Made by a program: the position numbers and the translations under genes | Notes under the pieces: generated by a model | Seen by the model: only the letters and a program-made list of their open reading frames with translations | What the model was told of the DNA's origin: nothing | Database searches by the model: none | Shown: positions 38,415-47,256 of the stretch, one piece after another | Layout of the letters: each line of letters opens with the position of its first letter | Numbering within the stretch: the first letter of the stretch is position 1 | Assembly: GCF_016820535.1 (NCBI RefSeq) | Contig: NZ_JADHDY010000004.1 | Span: 186,001 to 250,000 of the forward strand | Direction of reading: 5' to 3' | Length of the DNA stretch: 64,000 bases | Source of the DNA: Sporosarcina beigongshangi | GTDB taxonomy: Bacteria > Actinomycetota > Actinomycetes > Actinomycetales > Micrococcaceae

Positions 38415-39233
38415 TCAATCCGCCACCATGGCGGCGCTGTGTTCCCAGAGTTGCACCGCAAGGGCCCGGTCCTGCGCCAGCCGGCTTGTCTTGGCCAGCT
38501 GGCGCCGTGCGTAATACTCACCCGGTTCCCAGTCAACGCCCGGCTGGGTGGTCGCCAGCCAAACGAGCGTGTCCGCCCCCTGCTCCGGAGACAGCATGAA
38601 CCGCTTGGCCAGGCCGCCATAGGTGAGCTTGACAGCCTTTGTGGACTCGGAGGAAAAGTTGCTGCCCACCACGCCGGGATGGAACGCCGCCGCGTTGACG
38701 CCGTGGTCACCGTAGCGCCGGTGCAGTTCCTTCGTGAAAAGGATGTTGGCCAATTTCGCGTTGCCGTAGGCCGCGTTGGTTCGGTAGTGCCGCTCTGCGT
38801 CGAGGTCGTCAATGTCGAACTTGGCCATGGCCTTGTGCGCCGCGCTTGAGGTGTTGATGATGGTTGCCCGCGCCGCCACCAGCTGGTCAATCAGCAAGGT
38901 TGTCAGCAGGAACGGTGCCAGGTGGTTGACCTGAAATGTCTTCTCATGGCCATCGACCGTCAGCTCACGGTGGCCCATGATGCCGCCGGCGTTGTTTGCC
39001 AAGACGTCTATGCGCGGGTATTTCTCTGCCAGCCCTGCTGCGAGCGCCCGCACCTGGGCCAGGTCGGTGAAGTCCGTCAGGAAGTAATCGGCGTCCAGTT
39101 CCTGAGCAATGGCCCTGGTCTTCGACGGCGAACGGCCCACCAGCACGAGCGTGTCCCCGGGGTAGGCCAGCATTTTGGCTGCGGCCGCCCCGATCCCGTC
39201 GCTGGCTCCTGTGATGACAGTTGTGTGTGGCAT
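38415..39233 (-). CDS. Short-chain dehydrogenase/reductase
   Basis: This 272-residue SDR has the nucleotide-binding TGASDGIGAAAAKML (about 7-21), the NNAGG motif near 80, the catalytic Ser and YGNAKLAN (Tyr-x-x-x-Lys) near 150. It resembles retinol dehydrogenase/WW-domain-oxidoreductase-like SDRs of actinobacteria (HRELTVDGHEKTFQVNHL). Substrate unknown; NADP preference is suggested by the Arg after the second strand (VGRSPSK). It is monocistronic and convergent with idi. Confidence 0.88.
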   Translation of the reverse strand: MPHTTVITGASDGIGAAAAKMLAYPGDTLVLVGRSPSKTRAIAQELDADYFLTDFTDLAQVRALAAGLAEKYPRIDVLANNAGGIMGHRELTVDGHEKTFQVNHLAPFLLTTLLIDQLVAARATIINTSSAAHKAMAKFDIDDLDAERHYRTNAAYGNAKLANILFTKELHRRYGDHGVNAAAFHPGVVGSNFSSESTKAVKLTYGGLAKRFMLSPEQGADTLVWLATTQPGVDWEPGEYYARRQLAKTSRLAQDRALAVQLWEHSAAMVAD

Positions 39234-39360
39234 TGAATGTCCTTAGAACTGTTGCCAGCTTACATCCGCGCGACGGTGCGGCGTCAGCAACCGGGCTGGC
39301 GATTTCCGGGGTAGGCACGGCCCCGCCACCCATGGCAGCATGGCAGTCGGGATGGCGCCA

Positions 39361-40173
39361 TCATGTGGATGCGGCCGTCAACCTGGCCAGTGTCTGGCGC
39401 ACCCAGTTCAGCATGATGTCGGGGCGATTCAGGACCATTCGTGCCGTGACCCGCAAGCAGGGCAGTCCTTCGATCATCATCATGTTGTTCCGGACGAGGT
39501 CCTCTTCCCAAGCCGTGGGTGTGTTGTGATAGGCGGCCCCGTCAGTTTCCAGCCCGAGAAGGCCTTCGATGAGCAGGTCAACATGTCCCATTCTTTTCAC
39601 GTGGTACTGGGATTGGACGTTGTATCCGGCCCGGCGCAAGTGGTACCTGGCCACCGTCTCAACGATGGACATCGACTGCGGGTCGATCATGTCGATGATG
39701 GCCCTGCCCCTTGCCCCGTACCGTCCGGAAAATGCAGCCCGCAGTTGCGGAATGGTGCAGTGTTTGAGGACCACGGCAGATTCCAGGACGGCCAGGGCTT
39801 CGACCTCGGTGCCGCACCGGACACATTGGCGCAGGACGTCGAATGGCGTCGGCACGCCGCTGGTCTTGTGCACCACACATCCCGGCACAGGCCGGCCGTG
39901 CGCCGCGGCAACATGGGGTTTGTCGGGCGCCTTGATGACCCAGAGGCCCATTTTTTCCGCCTGGCTGAAGCAAGTCCGCCGTGCCTGGTGCTGTGCCAGG
40001 CGGATGTCCAGCAGCTCTGCCCCGGGGAGCGCAAAGTAGCCGCGGGCGACCTTGGTGATCAGTCCCTCCCGCGCTGCGACAGCGATGTTCCAGTCAGTGC
40101 ATCCGCGTTCCCGCAGGTCCCTGCGCCGGGCAACTTTGCCGAACCACGCTATTTGCTCCACAACAAGATTCAT
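39361..40173 (-). CDS. AbiEi-like winged-helix protein with DUF559/Vsr-like nuclease domain
   Basis: The 270-residue protein begins with a segment typical of AbiEi antitoxin N-termini (RDLRERGCTDWNIAVAAREG, GYFALPGA). It ends in a DUF559-type PD-(D/E)xK-like fold (GYNVQSQYHVKRMGHVDLLI, then GLETDGAAYH and CLRVTARMVL). Such stand-alone proteins are abundant in Arthrobacter and annotated as type IV toxin-antitoxin antitoxins, although no AbiEii toxin is next to it. ATG 40173 has GAGGAG about 8 bp upstream; the frame upstream is compositionally non-coding. Role unproven; nuclease activity depends on whether the acidic residues are catalytic. Confidence 0.75.
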   Translation of the reverse strand: MNLVVEQIAWFGKVARRRDLRERGCTDWNIAVAAREGLITKVARGYFALPGAELLDIRLAQHQARRTCFSQAEKMGLWVIKAPDKPHVAAAHGRPVPGCVVHKTSGVPTPFDVLRQCVRCGTEVEALAVLESAVVLKHCTIPQLRAAFSGRYGARGRAIIDMIDPQSMSIVETVARYHLRRAGYNVQSQYHVKRMGHVDLLIEGLLGLETDGAAYHNTPTAWEEDLVRNNMMMIEGLPCLRVTARMVLNRPDIMLNWVRQTLARLTAAST

Positions 40174-40854
40174 TTCCGTCGCTCCTCGAAGCCGTCTTTC
40201 TACAATGGTTACCCCCTGGGGCGCCCACCGGACAGGCGTTTCCGCGCAGCTGGGGACAACATTGCCTGCAGCATGGACTGTGGAGGAACAAAACCCGGAA
40301 GATTCGTCCGGGCGGGCCCGCCCAAGGCCCGGCCGCACGGTTTTTTGGGTGGCATCCACGTCGAAACTTTGTCCATGCGCAGGCAGCTCCCCCACGATTG
40401 CGCCGGGCCACGGGAGCTCTTTGTGCATGCGCCAGCCGGACACCCTCAGCTGCGCCACCACGACAGTGGCGCCCTTGATGCACCCGGCATGGCGCATGTC
40501 TGAGGGGCATGCGCCGCGTGCCAGGGAAACTTGGCGGACCCACGTGCGGCCCCTGCGGCACCTGCACGCGGCCCTGCCCGAAGCCACCTCATGTATTCCC
40601 ACAGAAACCATGGCATCCCGGGCGCGCGCGTGCCTACAATCGTTTCGTCGTGACCGCGGTCTTACGATCCGGCAACCGTCACGCATCCCATGCGCAGATC
40701 ACCGGCGTGCCGGGTCCGGCCAGCCCCCTGGGGCAGCCCGATGCCGTCAAGCCGCCCCACCGCGGTCACTGGCCGCCACGCCCGGCACCGTCCGGGCGCA
40801 ACGCAGCGGTCCCTGTCCTGCGGAAAATTGCACCACCTTCCCAAAGGCCGCAAC
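40174..40854. other. 681-bp region without a convincing gene
   Basis: Divergent promoters for the AbiEi-like and the secreted protein should lie here. Frames are open on both strands but rich in Arg/Pro/His and lack family resemblance. A TACAAT hexamer (around 40633) is the only -10-like element noted on the plus strand. No repeats seen. Confidence 0.45.
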
Positions 40855-41649
40855 ATGAAACACATAAGAGCTTTGCTTCTGGTCCTGTTCGCCGCATCCG
40901 CCATGATCCTCACCGCCGGTGCCGCCGATGCGGGCCAGGCCCCAACCTCCTCCTGGTGTTCCTCCGGGAACATCGCTTCCGGCAGCTACACCAGCCTGTC
41001 CGTCACGGGAAATTGCACCATCCCCAACGGCGCCGTCGTCACCGTGGCCCGCCAGGTCACAGTGGCCAGGGGTGCCGCCCTGAACGCCATGACGGCTTCC
41101 ACCGTGCACGTGCGCGGAAACATCCTGGTGGCTCCGAACGCAACCCTGTCGCTGGGCTGTTCCTTTGAACTGACGCAACCGCCGTTTCCCGGGGGACCCG
41201 TTTTCTGCCCGGCAGGCGTTTCCCATGACCAGGTGGACGGCAACATCACCGCCACAGGGGCCAGGACGCTGAAGGTCAACGGCGTCACACTCAACGGCAA
41301 CCTGGTGTCAGTTGGCGGCGGAGTGGCCGTCACCGGACCGGATGCGAGCACCTGTGAGCAGCATCCTGCACCCTTGAACTTCCCGATCAAGGACAACACC
41401 ATCAACGGCAACGTGATGATTACCGGCTGGCAGGGCTGCTGGTTGGGCTACATCCGCAACGTCCAAAACGGCAACGCGATCATCCTCGGCAATCGCACAG
41501 CCGATGCCGACTCCACGGAAATTGTCACCAACACCATCCACGGCAACCTGGTCTGCCAGGCCAACACCCCGGCACCCCAGATTGGCGATTCACACGGCGA
41601 GGTGAATACCGTTTCCGGCCACAAGCTGGGCCAGTGCGCGGCGCTCTAG
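40855..41649 (+). CDS. Secreted beta-helix-like protein of unknown function
   Basis: This 264-residue protein has a Sec signal peptide (MKHIRALLLVLFAASAMILT, cleavage near ADA-G at about 26) and six or more Cys in the mature part. The sequence alternates short strands and Gly/Asn turns (GNITATGARTLKVNGVTLNG, then DNTINGNVMITGW, NTIHGNLVC), as in right-handed beta-helix surface proteins. No catalytic motif of pectate lyases is seen. The plain ATG 40855 begins exactly at the signal peptide. It stands alone, followed by a hairpin. Confidence 0.7.
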   Translation: MKHIRALLLVLFAASAMILTAGAADAGQAPTSSWCSSGNIASGSYTSLSVTGNCTIPNGAVVTVARQVTVARGAALNAMTASTVHVRGNILVAPNATLSLGCSFELTQPPFPGGPVFCPAGVSHDQVDGNITATGARTLKVNGVTLNGNLVSVGGGVAVTGPDASTCEQHPAPLNFPIKDNTINGNVMITGWQGCWLGYIRNVQNGNAIILGNRTADADSTEIVTNTIHGNLVCQANTPAPQIGDSHGEVNTVSGHKLGQCAAL

Positions 41650-41681
41650 CCGGCCACGCGGCGTAGACCCCGCAGCAACCA

Positions 41682-41716
41682 GTTGGGGGAACAGCCGGCC
41701 CGGCCGCTCCCCCAAC
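41682..41716 (+). terminator. Hairpin after the secreted beta-helix-like protein
   Basis: GTTGGGGGA (41682-41690) pairs with TCCCCCAAC (41708-41716), with a GC-rich inner part that can also fold. It lies 33 bp after the stop; no T-run. Confidence 0.5.
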
Positions 41717-41725
41717 GCTGCAGCA

Positions 41726-42184
41726 TCAATCACGCGGCCCGGAACTGCTCCATGACCACCTTGAAATCCACCGGAACACCGCAGCGCACCCGCACAACCA
41801 GCCGTCCGCCGTCGTCTTCCATGGATGGCAGCCGGGTGCGTCGATATGCCAGGCGAAGGCGAGGTGGGAGGTGTCGAGGAAGTCATGCTTGTTGTGGATG
41901 TCGACCGTGGCCCGATCCGCGGAAATGGCGACGGGCACGGGCTCCGCGACCTTCTTGAAGTCGAGCAGGCCGGGGCGCTGCTCAAGGCCGGAAAGGACGA
42001 GTATGTCGATGACGAAGTTGCCGTCGTGGACCTTTTCGCCAATGTCGCCGCCGTAGGCAAAGCAGGCCTCGCCGTCGAGGGTGTGCTGGCGGACGCCGTA
42101 TTCGATCCACTCCCAGACGGAGCCGCCAGGGGGTGTTTGGTACAGGCCGGTGGGTTCGGGCAGTACGGTACAGGCGGGTCGCCG
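41726..42184 (-). pseudogene. Fragment of a GH2 beta-galactosidase (lacZ-like) joined to another remnant
   Basis: Reading from the stop of the neighbouring gene, the minus strand encodes SVWEWIEYGVRQHTLDGEA, FAYGGDIGEKVHDGNFVID and RATVDIHNKHDF...SHLAFAWHIDA. This is the conserved region after the nucleophile domain of GH2 beta-galactosidases, in one frame without stops. The first 600 or more residues and the C-terminal domain are absent. Near 41835 similarity ends; in the next frame a short unrelated coding-like tail (RLVVRVRCGVPVDFKVVM, stop 41730-41732) follows. It is a dead chimeric fragment without start signals. Confidence 0.75.
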
Positions 42185-42961
42185 TCAGGCGGGGTTGGCT
42201 GGGTGCCGAGCCGGTTCCGGCTGGGGTGACGCGGGCTGTGCCGGGCCTGCGATCATGCGGGCCACCTGCTGTTCAAGGGCGGCGAGCGTGACATCCGGCA
42301 GAACGATCACGCCGTCCAGTTCGCGCCGGACGCGCTTGAGCGCGGTTTCGCGCTCGGCCGGGGTGGCGGCCTCGTTTTCAGCGATCTTGACGAGCTTGCG
42401 GGCTGTGCCCAGCCGTTGCTGCTCGTCCCCGTTGAAGGCGGAATCCTTGACCCGGTGGGCTTCCTTCTCCGCCACTTCAAAGGCCACGGCGAAGGCGTTG
42501 ACGGCGTTGCGGTAGTCGTCCCAGCGGCTCTTGCCAGGGAACTCGGCGCCATTCAGCGGCCGCAGCGCATCGGCGTCGCGCTTGGCCCGGAGAAACGCCA
42601 CCGTCAGGGGTTCGCGGACGTCGCTCATCATGGGGAAGTCGATCAGCTTGGCGACGTCAAGTTCGTAGCTGAGCCAGCGTTTGTTGATGGCGTCGTGCTC
42701 GGCGAGGGTGTTGGCCACGTCGGCTTCCGAGTAGCCGGCGTTGCCCGCAGTTGCAGCGGCCGGCTTCCCGTCGGCGTCGGCGGGCCGGTGCGTGGAAACG
42801 TCCAGGCCGGCCACCTCGGGATGCTGGAGCTTGTACAGCTCAATCTTGCGTTCGTGGGCCCGTTCGCGGGAGGCAAGGAAGGAGCGGAATCCGCCGGCCA
42901 CCATGCCGCCGATCGGGAATAGCAGCCACCAATAGGCGGCAAAAAGTTCGGGAAAATGCAT
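42185..42961 (-). CDS. Membrane-anchored hypothetical protein
   Basis: This 258-residue protein starts with one hydrophobic helix (about 8-28, YWWLLFPIGGMVAGGF), followed by a charged helical cytoplasmic part (SRERAHERKIELYKLQH) and a C-terminal Pro/Ala tail. It looks like a small membrane protein with a long alpha-helical soluble domain. No family is recognised beyond similar actinobacterial hypotheticals. Its stop directly abuts the lacZ fragment, so the 3' flank was rearranged. Confidence 0.65.
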   Translation of the reverse strand: MHFPELFAAYWWLLFPIGGMVAGGFRSFLASRERAHERKIELYKLQHPEVAGLDVSTHRPADADGKPAAATAGNAGYSEADVANTLAEHDAINKRWLSYELDVAKLIDFPMMSDVREPLTVAFLRAKRDADALRPLNGAEFPGKSRWDDYRNAVNAFAVAFEVAEKEAHRVKDSAFNGDEQQRLGTARKLVKIAENEAATPAERETALKRVRRELDGVIVLPDVTLAALEQQVARMIAGPAQPASPQPEPARHPANPA

Positions 42962-43104
42962 ATCCCCATCGTGTCACCTTGCAGGCGGGGCACCAATAGC
43001 CGTGGCGAAGTGTTGCAGCTGATTGTTCGCCAGTGTCATCCGGCGGGCTCGCATCCCGCGCAGCCCGGCCGGATTCCCGCGCGGGCCCGTCGCCGCCGCC
43101 CAGG

Positions 43105-43848
43105 CTAGCCGGCCGTCGTCGTACTTTTGACCAGTGCCTTGAGCCCCACGGCGGAATTGCTGATGAGCTGGTAGGCGACCTCGGTGATCCGCTCCGTGTT
43201 CGCGGTGGTGCCGCCCAGCACGGCGTCGACCATCATGTTGTTGACCCCTCCCACCATCGAAACAGCCGTCAACCGGGCAAAGTCCAAGACACTGGCCAGT
43301 GCGGTGTCGCCCGGGTTGGCCGCGATCCGGGCGCTGGCGTCCTCTGGATCAATCCCGCTCAGGAGCAGCAGCTGGCGCATGGACTCGGCGGCAAAGGCCG
43401 TCAGGGATGTGTGACGTTTGGCTTCCAGCTCGGGCGAGACGCCCACAATTTCCACCAGGATGATCTGGGCGTGGCGGGGGTCATCCAACATGTAGTTGAC
43501 CACGGCGGCCATGCCCGCACGAACGGATGCCTGCACGTTCTCGGCCGGGGCGGCCAGGGACGCGACCACGTGTTTCATGAGGTCGGTGGACAGGGCATCG
43601 TAGACGGTGGTGAGCAGCTCTTCCCGGGATTCAAAAGACTCGTAAAAATACCGTTCGCTCAGCCCCGCCTGCTGGCACAGGACCTTGATCTTGGCCGCAC
43701 CATACCCCACGGTGCCAAAAACCTCCACGCCCGCCCGGACCAGCCTGGACCGGCGTTCCTTTGCCCGTTCGGAGGGCTGCAGGCCGGAATAAATCCGCCC
43801 CGCAGGCGCTGCAGGGAGGTCCTTCATTCCGGTATCGACCGCTTCCAT
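43105..43848 (-). CDS. TetR/AcrR family regulator
   Basis: This 247-residue regulator has a TetR helix-turn-helix at about 40-85 (IKVLCQQAGLSERYFYESFE) and an all-helical ligand domain. A 30-residue N-terminal extension precedes the DNA-binding domain. It is divergent from the GH20 gene 160 bp away, but TetR proteins of this subtype more often control lipid or efflux genes, so a link to GH20 is uncertain. Confidence 0.85.
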   Translation of the reverse strand: MEAVDTGMKDLPAAPAGRIYSGLQPSERAKERRSRLVRAGVEVFGTVGYGAAKIKVLCQQAGLSERYFYESFESREELLTTVYDALSTDLMKHVVASLAAPAENVQASVRAGMAAVVNYMLDDPRHAQIILVEIVGVSPELEAKRHTSLTAFAAESMRQLLLLSGIDPEDASARIAANPGDTALASVLDFARLTAVSMVGGVNNMMVDAVLGGTTANTERITEVAYQLISNSAVGLKALVKSTTTAG

Positions 43849-44008
43849 GCCCTTATCCTAATGGACAGGTCCCCCGCAACCGCACAGGCGCGTGCACATT
43901 CCCACGCGCCGCCCGAGGTGTCACAATCGCCCCGCCCGGGGCCCCGACGGGGCCATTGTGGAATACTCCTGTCGTGCACCCCCGCACCATCAAAGGAACG
44001 ACATTTCC

Positions 44009-45637
44009 ATGCCACTCCCCGCCCTGTCCCTGCTGCCGCGCCCCGTCCACCAGAAGCCGGGCGGCGGCAGGTTCACGATCACCGCCGCAACCACCCTGTC
44101 CTTCGCCCCCGGGCTGGAGTCCGTGGCCGCCTGGCTGCAGGGCGCCGTCCGGCCCGCCACCGGCTTTTCCCTGATGGCCGACGGCGACCCCGGGGACATT
44201 TCCCTCCTCCTTGATCCCGGGCTGGGCGGGGAGGAATACGTGCTGGATGCCTCCCCGGGGCGGGTTGAGGTGCGCGGCGGGGACGCAGCCGGGGTGTTTT
44301 ACGGCTGCCAGTCGCTGCTGCAGCTGCTGCCGCCGGCCATTTACCGTGCTGCGCCGGTGGCCGGGGTCCGGTGGGAGGTGCCGTGCGGGACGGTGTCCGA
44401 CAAGCCCCGGTTCGGCTGGCGCGGGACCATGCTGGACGTGGCGCGCCAGTTCCTGCCCAAGCGCGAGATCCTGCGATTCATCGACCTGATGTCCGCGCAC
44501 AAGCTGAACACCCTGCACCTGCACCTGACTGACGACCAGGGCTGGCGAGTGGAGATCCTGCGCTACCCGAAGCTGACGGAGATCTCCTCCTGGCGCCTTG
44601 AAACCCAGCTGGGTGCGGGAGCCGACGCCCCGCTGGACGGCCGGCCCCACGGCGGTTTCTACACGCAGGACGATCTGCGCGAAATCGTCGCCTACGCTGC
44701 TGCCCGCTTCATCACGGTGGTCCCGGAGATTGAGTCGCCCGGGCATGTCCAGGCCGTCCTGGCCGCCTACCCGGAGCTGGGCGTGCACGGCCCCGGCCTT
44801 GAGGTCGACACCCGCTGGGGCATCAACTACAACGTGCTCAACGCAGAAGAATCCACGGTGAACTTCTTCATCAACGTCCTCGACGAGGTCATGGACATCT
44901 TCCCCGCGAACTGGATCGGGATCGGCGGGGACGAATGCCCCAGGGACCAGTGGCTGGCCGACCCGCGCTCGCGCGAGCGGGCAGCTGAACTTGGCCTGGC
45001 CCGTGTGGAGGACCTGCAGAACTGGTTCATCGGCCGGCTGGACCAACACGTGTCCGGACGCGGACGGCGCATCTTCGGCTGGGACGAAATCCTTGAAGGC
45101 GAGATCTCCCCCACCGCCACCGTCGCTTCCTGGCGCGGCATGACAGGTGCGCTGACAGCGGCGCGCCGGGGACACGACGTCGTCAGCTGCCCGGACCACC
45201 TGGCCTACTTCGACTACCGGCAGTCCGAGATGGCCACCGAACCCATCCCCGTGGCCATCCCGCTGGACGTGGCCGGCGTGTACAGCTTTGAGCCGGTTCC
45301 CGAGGGGCTCGACGCCGGGCTCGCCCACCATGTGCTGGGCGGGCAGGCCAACATTTGGACCGAATACATCGACTCGCCCCGCACCCTGGACTACATGGCG
45401 TTTCCGCGGCTGTGTGCCATGGCGGAGGTGCTGTGGGGGCCGGCTGAGAAGGACTTGGAGTCATTCCTGCTGCGGCTGCAGGCGCACCTGCCGCGGCTTG
45501 AGGCCCTGGGTGTGGAGTACCGGCGGGAATCCGGCCCGTTCCCGTGGCAGCAGCGGCCGGGCATCAAGGGCCGCCCGTCCACGCCGGAGGAACGCGCCGC
45601 GCACATCGCCGAGATCACGGCCAACATCCGGGACTGA
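44009..45637 (+). CDS. Beta-N-acetylhexosaminidase, GH20
   Basis: This 542-residue enzyme removes terminal GlcNAc/GalNAc from chitobiose or glycan fragments. It has a GH20b-like N-terminal domain (about 1-130) and the catalytic barrel (RGTMLDVARQFLPKREILRF and LHLHLTDDQGWR). The catalytic Asp308-Glu309 pair sits in GIGGDECPR. No signal peptide is seen, so it acts in the cytoplasm or is released otherwise. ATG 44009 follows AAAGGAA at 10 bp; the frame upstream is arginine-rich leader. Length fits the family. Confidence 0.94.
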   Translation: MPLPALSLLPRPVHQKPGGGRFTITAATTLSFAPGLESVAAWLQGAVRPATGFSLMADGDPGDISLLLDPGLGGEEYVLDASPGRVEVRGGDAAGVFYGCQSLLQLLPPAIYRAAPVAGVRWEVPCGTVSDKPRFGWRGTMLDVARQFLPKREILRFIDLMSAHKLNTLHLHLTDDQGWRVEILRYPKLTEISSWRLETQLGAGADAPLDGRPHGGFYTQDDLREIVAYAAARFITVVPEIESPGHVQAVLAAYPELGVHGPGLEVDTRWGINYNVLNAEESTVNFFINVLDEVMDIFPANWIGIGGDECPRDQWLADPRSRERAAELGLARVEDLQNWFIGRLDQHVSGRGRRIFGWDEILEGEISPTATVASWRGMTGALTAARRGHDVVSCPDHLAYFDYRQSEMATEPIPVAIPLDVAGVYSFEPVPEGLDAGLAHHVLGGQANIWTEYIDSPRTLDYMAFPRLCAMAEVLWGPAEKDLESFLLRLQAHLPRLEALGVEYRRESGPFPWQQRPGIKGRPSTPEERAAHIAEITANIRD

Positions 45638-45705
45638 GTGACGGACAGGCGGGGCGCGGGGCGCGGGCATGTCCGGGAGGCGTGGAAGAATGAGGGGGAA
45701 CCACC

Positions 45706-46758
45706 ATGACAGCCACAACAGCTTCCCCCAACACCGCAGACCCGGGCGGCCCCGACCGCCCTGTCCCGGTGCCCAAGCACACCCGCCAAATCCCGGACAT
45801 GCCGCGGCGGCTGTTCTTCCTCACCATGGGTGCAGCGGCCGCGACCACGGCGTTTCAGGCGAACATTGCCGCGGACACGCTGCTGACCGAGCGCACCCAA
45901 TACAGCGTCACCACGCCCGACAACGACGAGAACCGCGCGGCGGCGGAGAACTTCCCCGGCCGGACGTGGTACCTGCTTGGCGGGTTCCGGGTCAGCTACC
46001 GCGACGCCGGACGCAAGCTGGCCGCCCTGCAACCTGCCATGAACAAGCGTGCACCGGCCTCCTACATTGGCTATTCCAATGAGGGGATCGACGTGGCGCA
46101 ACTGTTCATCGCCATCCAGCGCGACGTGCACGCCCGCAACCTCGACACGATCTACTTTTACGGCGACAGCTTTGGCGGCATGGTCGCCGTGGTCCTGGGC
46201 TCGCTGCTCGCCTCGTCGGGGTTGAAAGTGAAGCTGATCGTCATGGGTTCAAGCCCCAGCAACGTTTCGGACACCCTTGACCCGGGCAAGGAGTACATCG
46301 AGCTGGCCGGGCAGGTGGTGCCGTTTCTGGGGATCGTGGGCCGGATCGGTGCCGGAATCTGGGGCGGGCTGGCCAATCCCAACGGCCAGGGCATGTACCA
46401 GGCCGCCCGCGACGGCCTGTCACGGTCCTTCAGCCCAGAAAGCAATTCCCTGATTCTCAGCACCACCCAGGCCACGTTCCTCGCCGCCTTTCCCGAGCAG
46501 TACGACGGCGGACTGCCCTCCTCCACGGGGATCGGGCTCATCTACGACCCGGACGACTTCATTGTGAACGCCTCCGCCGCCATCCGCGGCTGGGAGGCAC
46601 TGCTGCCCCGCAACCCGCGATTTGAGTACGACGTCCCCAAGACCGGACATGCCAGCCCGGAGATCAACCCGGACATCTACCGCACGGCGCTGTCCGTGGT
46701 GCTGGACGAGCTTGATCCGCCGCCTGTCACCTCCCGGCCGGTCCAGCCCATCTTCTAG
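45706..46758 (+). CDS. Membrane-anchored alpha/beta hydrolase-like protein
   Basis: This 350-residue protein has an N-terminal membrane/signal segment (about 34-55, RRLFFLTMGAAAATTAF), then an alpha/beta hydrolase domain with nucleophile elbow YGDSFGG (Ser155), a plausible Asp in IYDPDDF near 287 and His in KTGHASPE near 314. Substrate unknown. It starts 68 bp after GH20 and could be in the same transcript. No canonical lipase lid is recognised. Confidence 0.7.
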   Translation: MTATTASPNTADPGGPDRPVPVPKHTRQIPDMPRRLFFLTMGAAAATTAFQANIAADTLLTERTQYSVTTPDNDENRAAAENFPGRTWYLLGGFRVSYRDAGRKLAALQPAMNKRAPASYIGYSNEGIDVAQLFIAIQRDVHARNLDTIYFYGDSFGGMVAVVLGSLLASSGLKVKLIVMGSSPSNVSDTLDPGKEYIELAGQVVPFLGIVGRIGAGIWGGLANPNGQGMYQAARDGLSRSFSPESNSLILSTTQATFLAAFPEQYDGGLPSSTGIGLIYDPDDFIVNASAAIRGWEALLPRNPRFEYDVPKTGHASPEINPDIYRTALSVVLDELDPPPVTSRPVQPIF

Positions 46759-46810
46759 CCAGGGCCCGACGTCAGGACCCTCGCAGTCTCCCGCCTGTCC
46801 CCCGCCCTCC

Positions 46811-46861
46811 GACTATGACTACGACTATGACTATGACTATGACTATGACTACGACTATGAC
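46811..46861. repeat. Hexanucleotide microsatellite (GACTAT/GACTAC, about 8.5 units)
   Basis: Eight 6-bp units run from 46811 to 46858 (two are GACTAC, the rest GACTAT) followed by GAC. The last unit overlaps the first bases of the palindromic element at 46855, whose terminus is itself CTATGAC, so the satellite appears to have expanded from the element's end. Confidence 0.95.
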
Positions 46862-46928
46862 GCAGTTGTTGCACCAAAAGCGCGACAGCAAGCGCTTTCC
46901 TCTGCATCAACCGCGTCATAGACGGAAG
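46855..46928. repeat. Palindromic 67-bp element, copy 1 (74 bp shared with copy 2)
   Basis: Outer arms CTATGACGCAGTTGTTGCA and the complement of TGCATCAACCGCGTCATAG pair at 17 of 19 positions. An inner AAAGCGC/GCGCTTT stem follows. The element ends with ACGGAAG shared with copy 2 at 48023-48096. Seen as minus-strand RNA, the mismatch near the middle of the outer stem becomes a G-U pair. Confidence 0.9.
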
Positions 46929-47256
46929 GGGAGGGGCAGCGGCACTGAGTTTGCACCAGGTCAAACAACCACCTTCGGAGGATCGTGGCCAACGAGGTGT
47001 ACGCCTGTGACACGATCCGCGGCATCCACCAGGAAATACCACGCGAAAATTGACCTGTGGCTGGGGTGGCACTGGCCGATTCGGGCCACAATGTATCGCT
47101 GTAGCCACGGGCTAGCCGCTTCGACTCCTAAGTGTCCGTCCAGGGTTTTGCCAAGTTCGTCGACGGGTGTCGACCAGACCGGATCCAAGCCGGCATCCCG
47201 GTGATTTTCCGGTTACTTCCCCCAAGCGTCAACCCGGTGTGAGGCAGGATGGTCTG

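Larger units (their letters stand above)
46759..47256. other. 498-bp gene-free region with microsatellite and palindromic element
   Basis: Holds the GACTAT microsatellite, copy 1 of the palindromic element and, at 46930-46959, a 30-bp stretch that is 25/30 identical to the 3' end of the flavin reductase gene (48117-48146). A 75-codon minus-strand frame (46961-47188) is open but lacks start signals and recognisable similarity. Confidence 0.6.

Noticed and set aside
39361-40686. Long start (441 codons) for the AbiEi/nuclease-like protein
   Set aside because: The extra N-terminal 171 residues are Arg/Cys-rich with no similarity; ATG 40173 has a good RBS and begins at the conserved domain.
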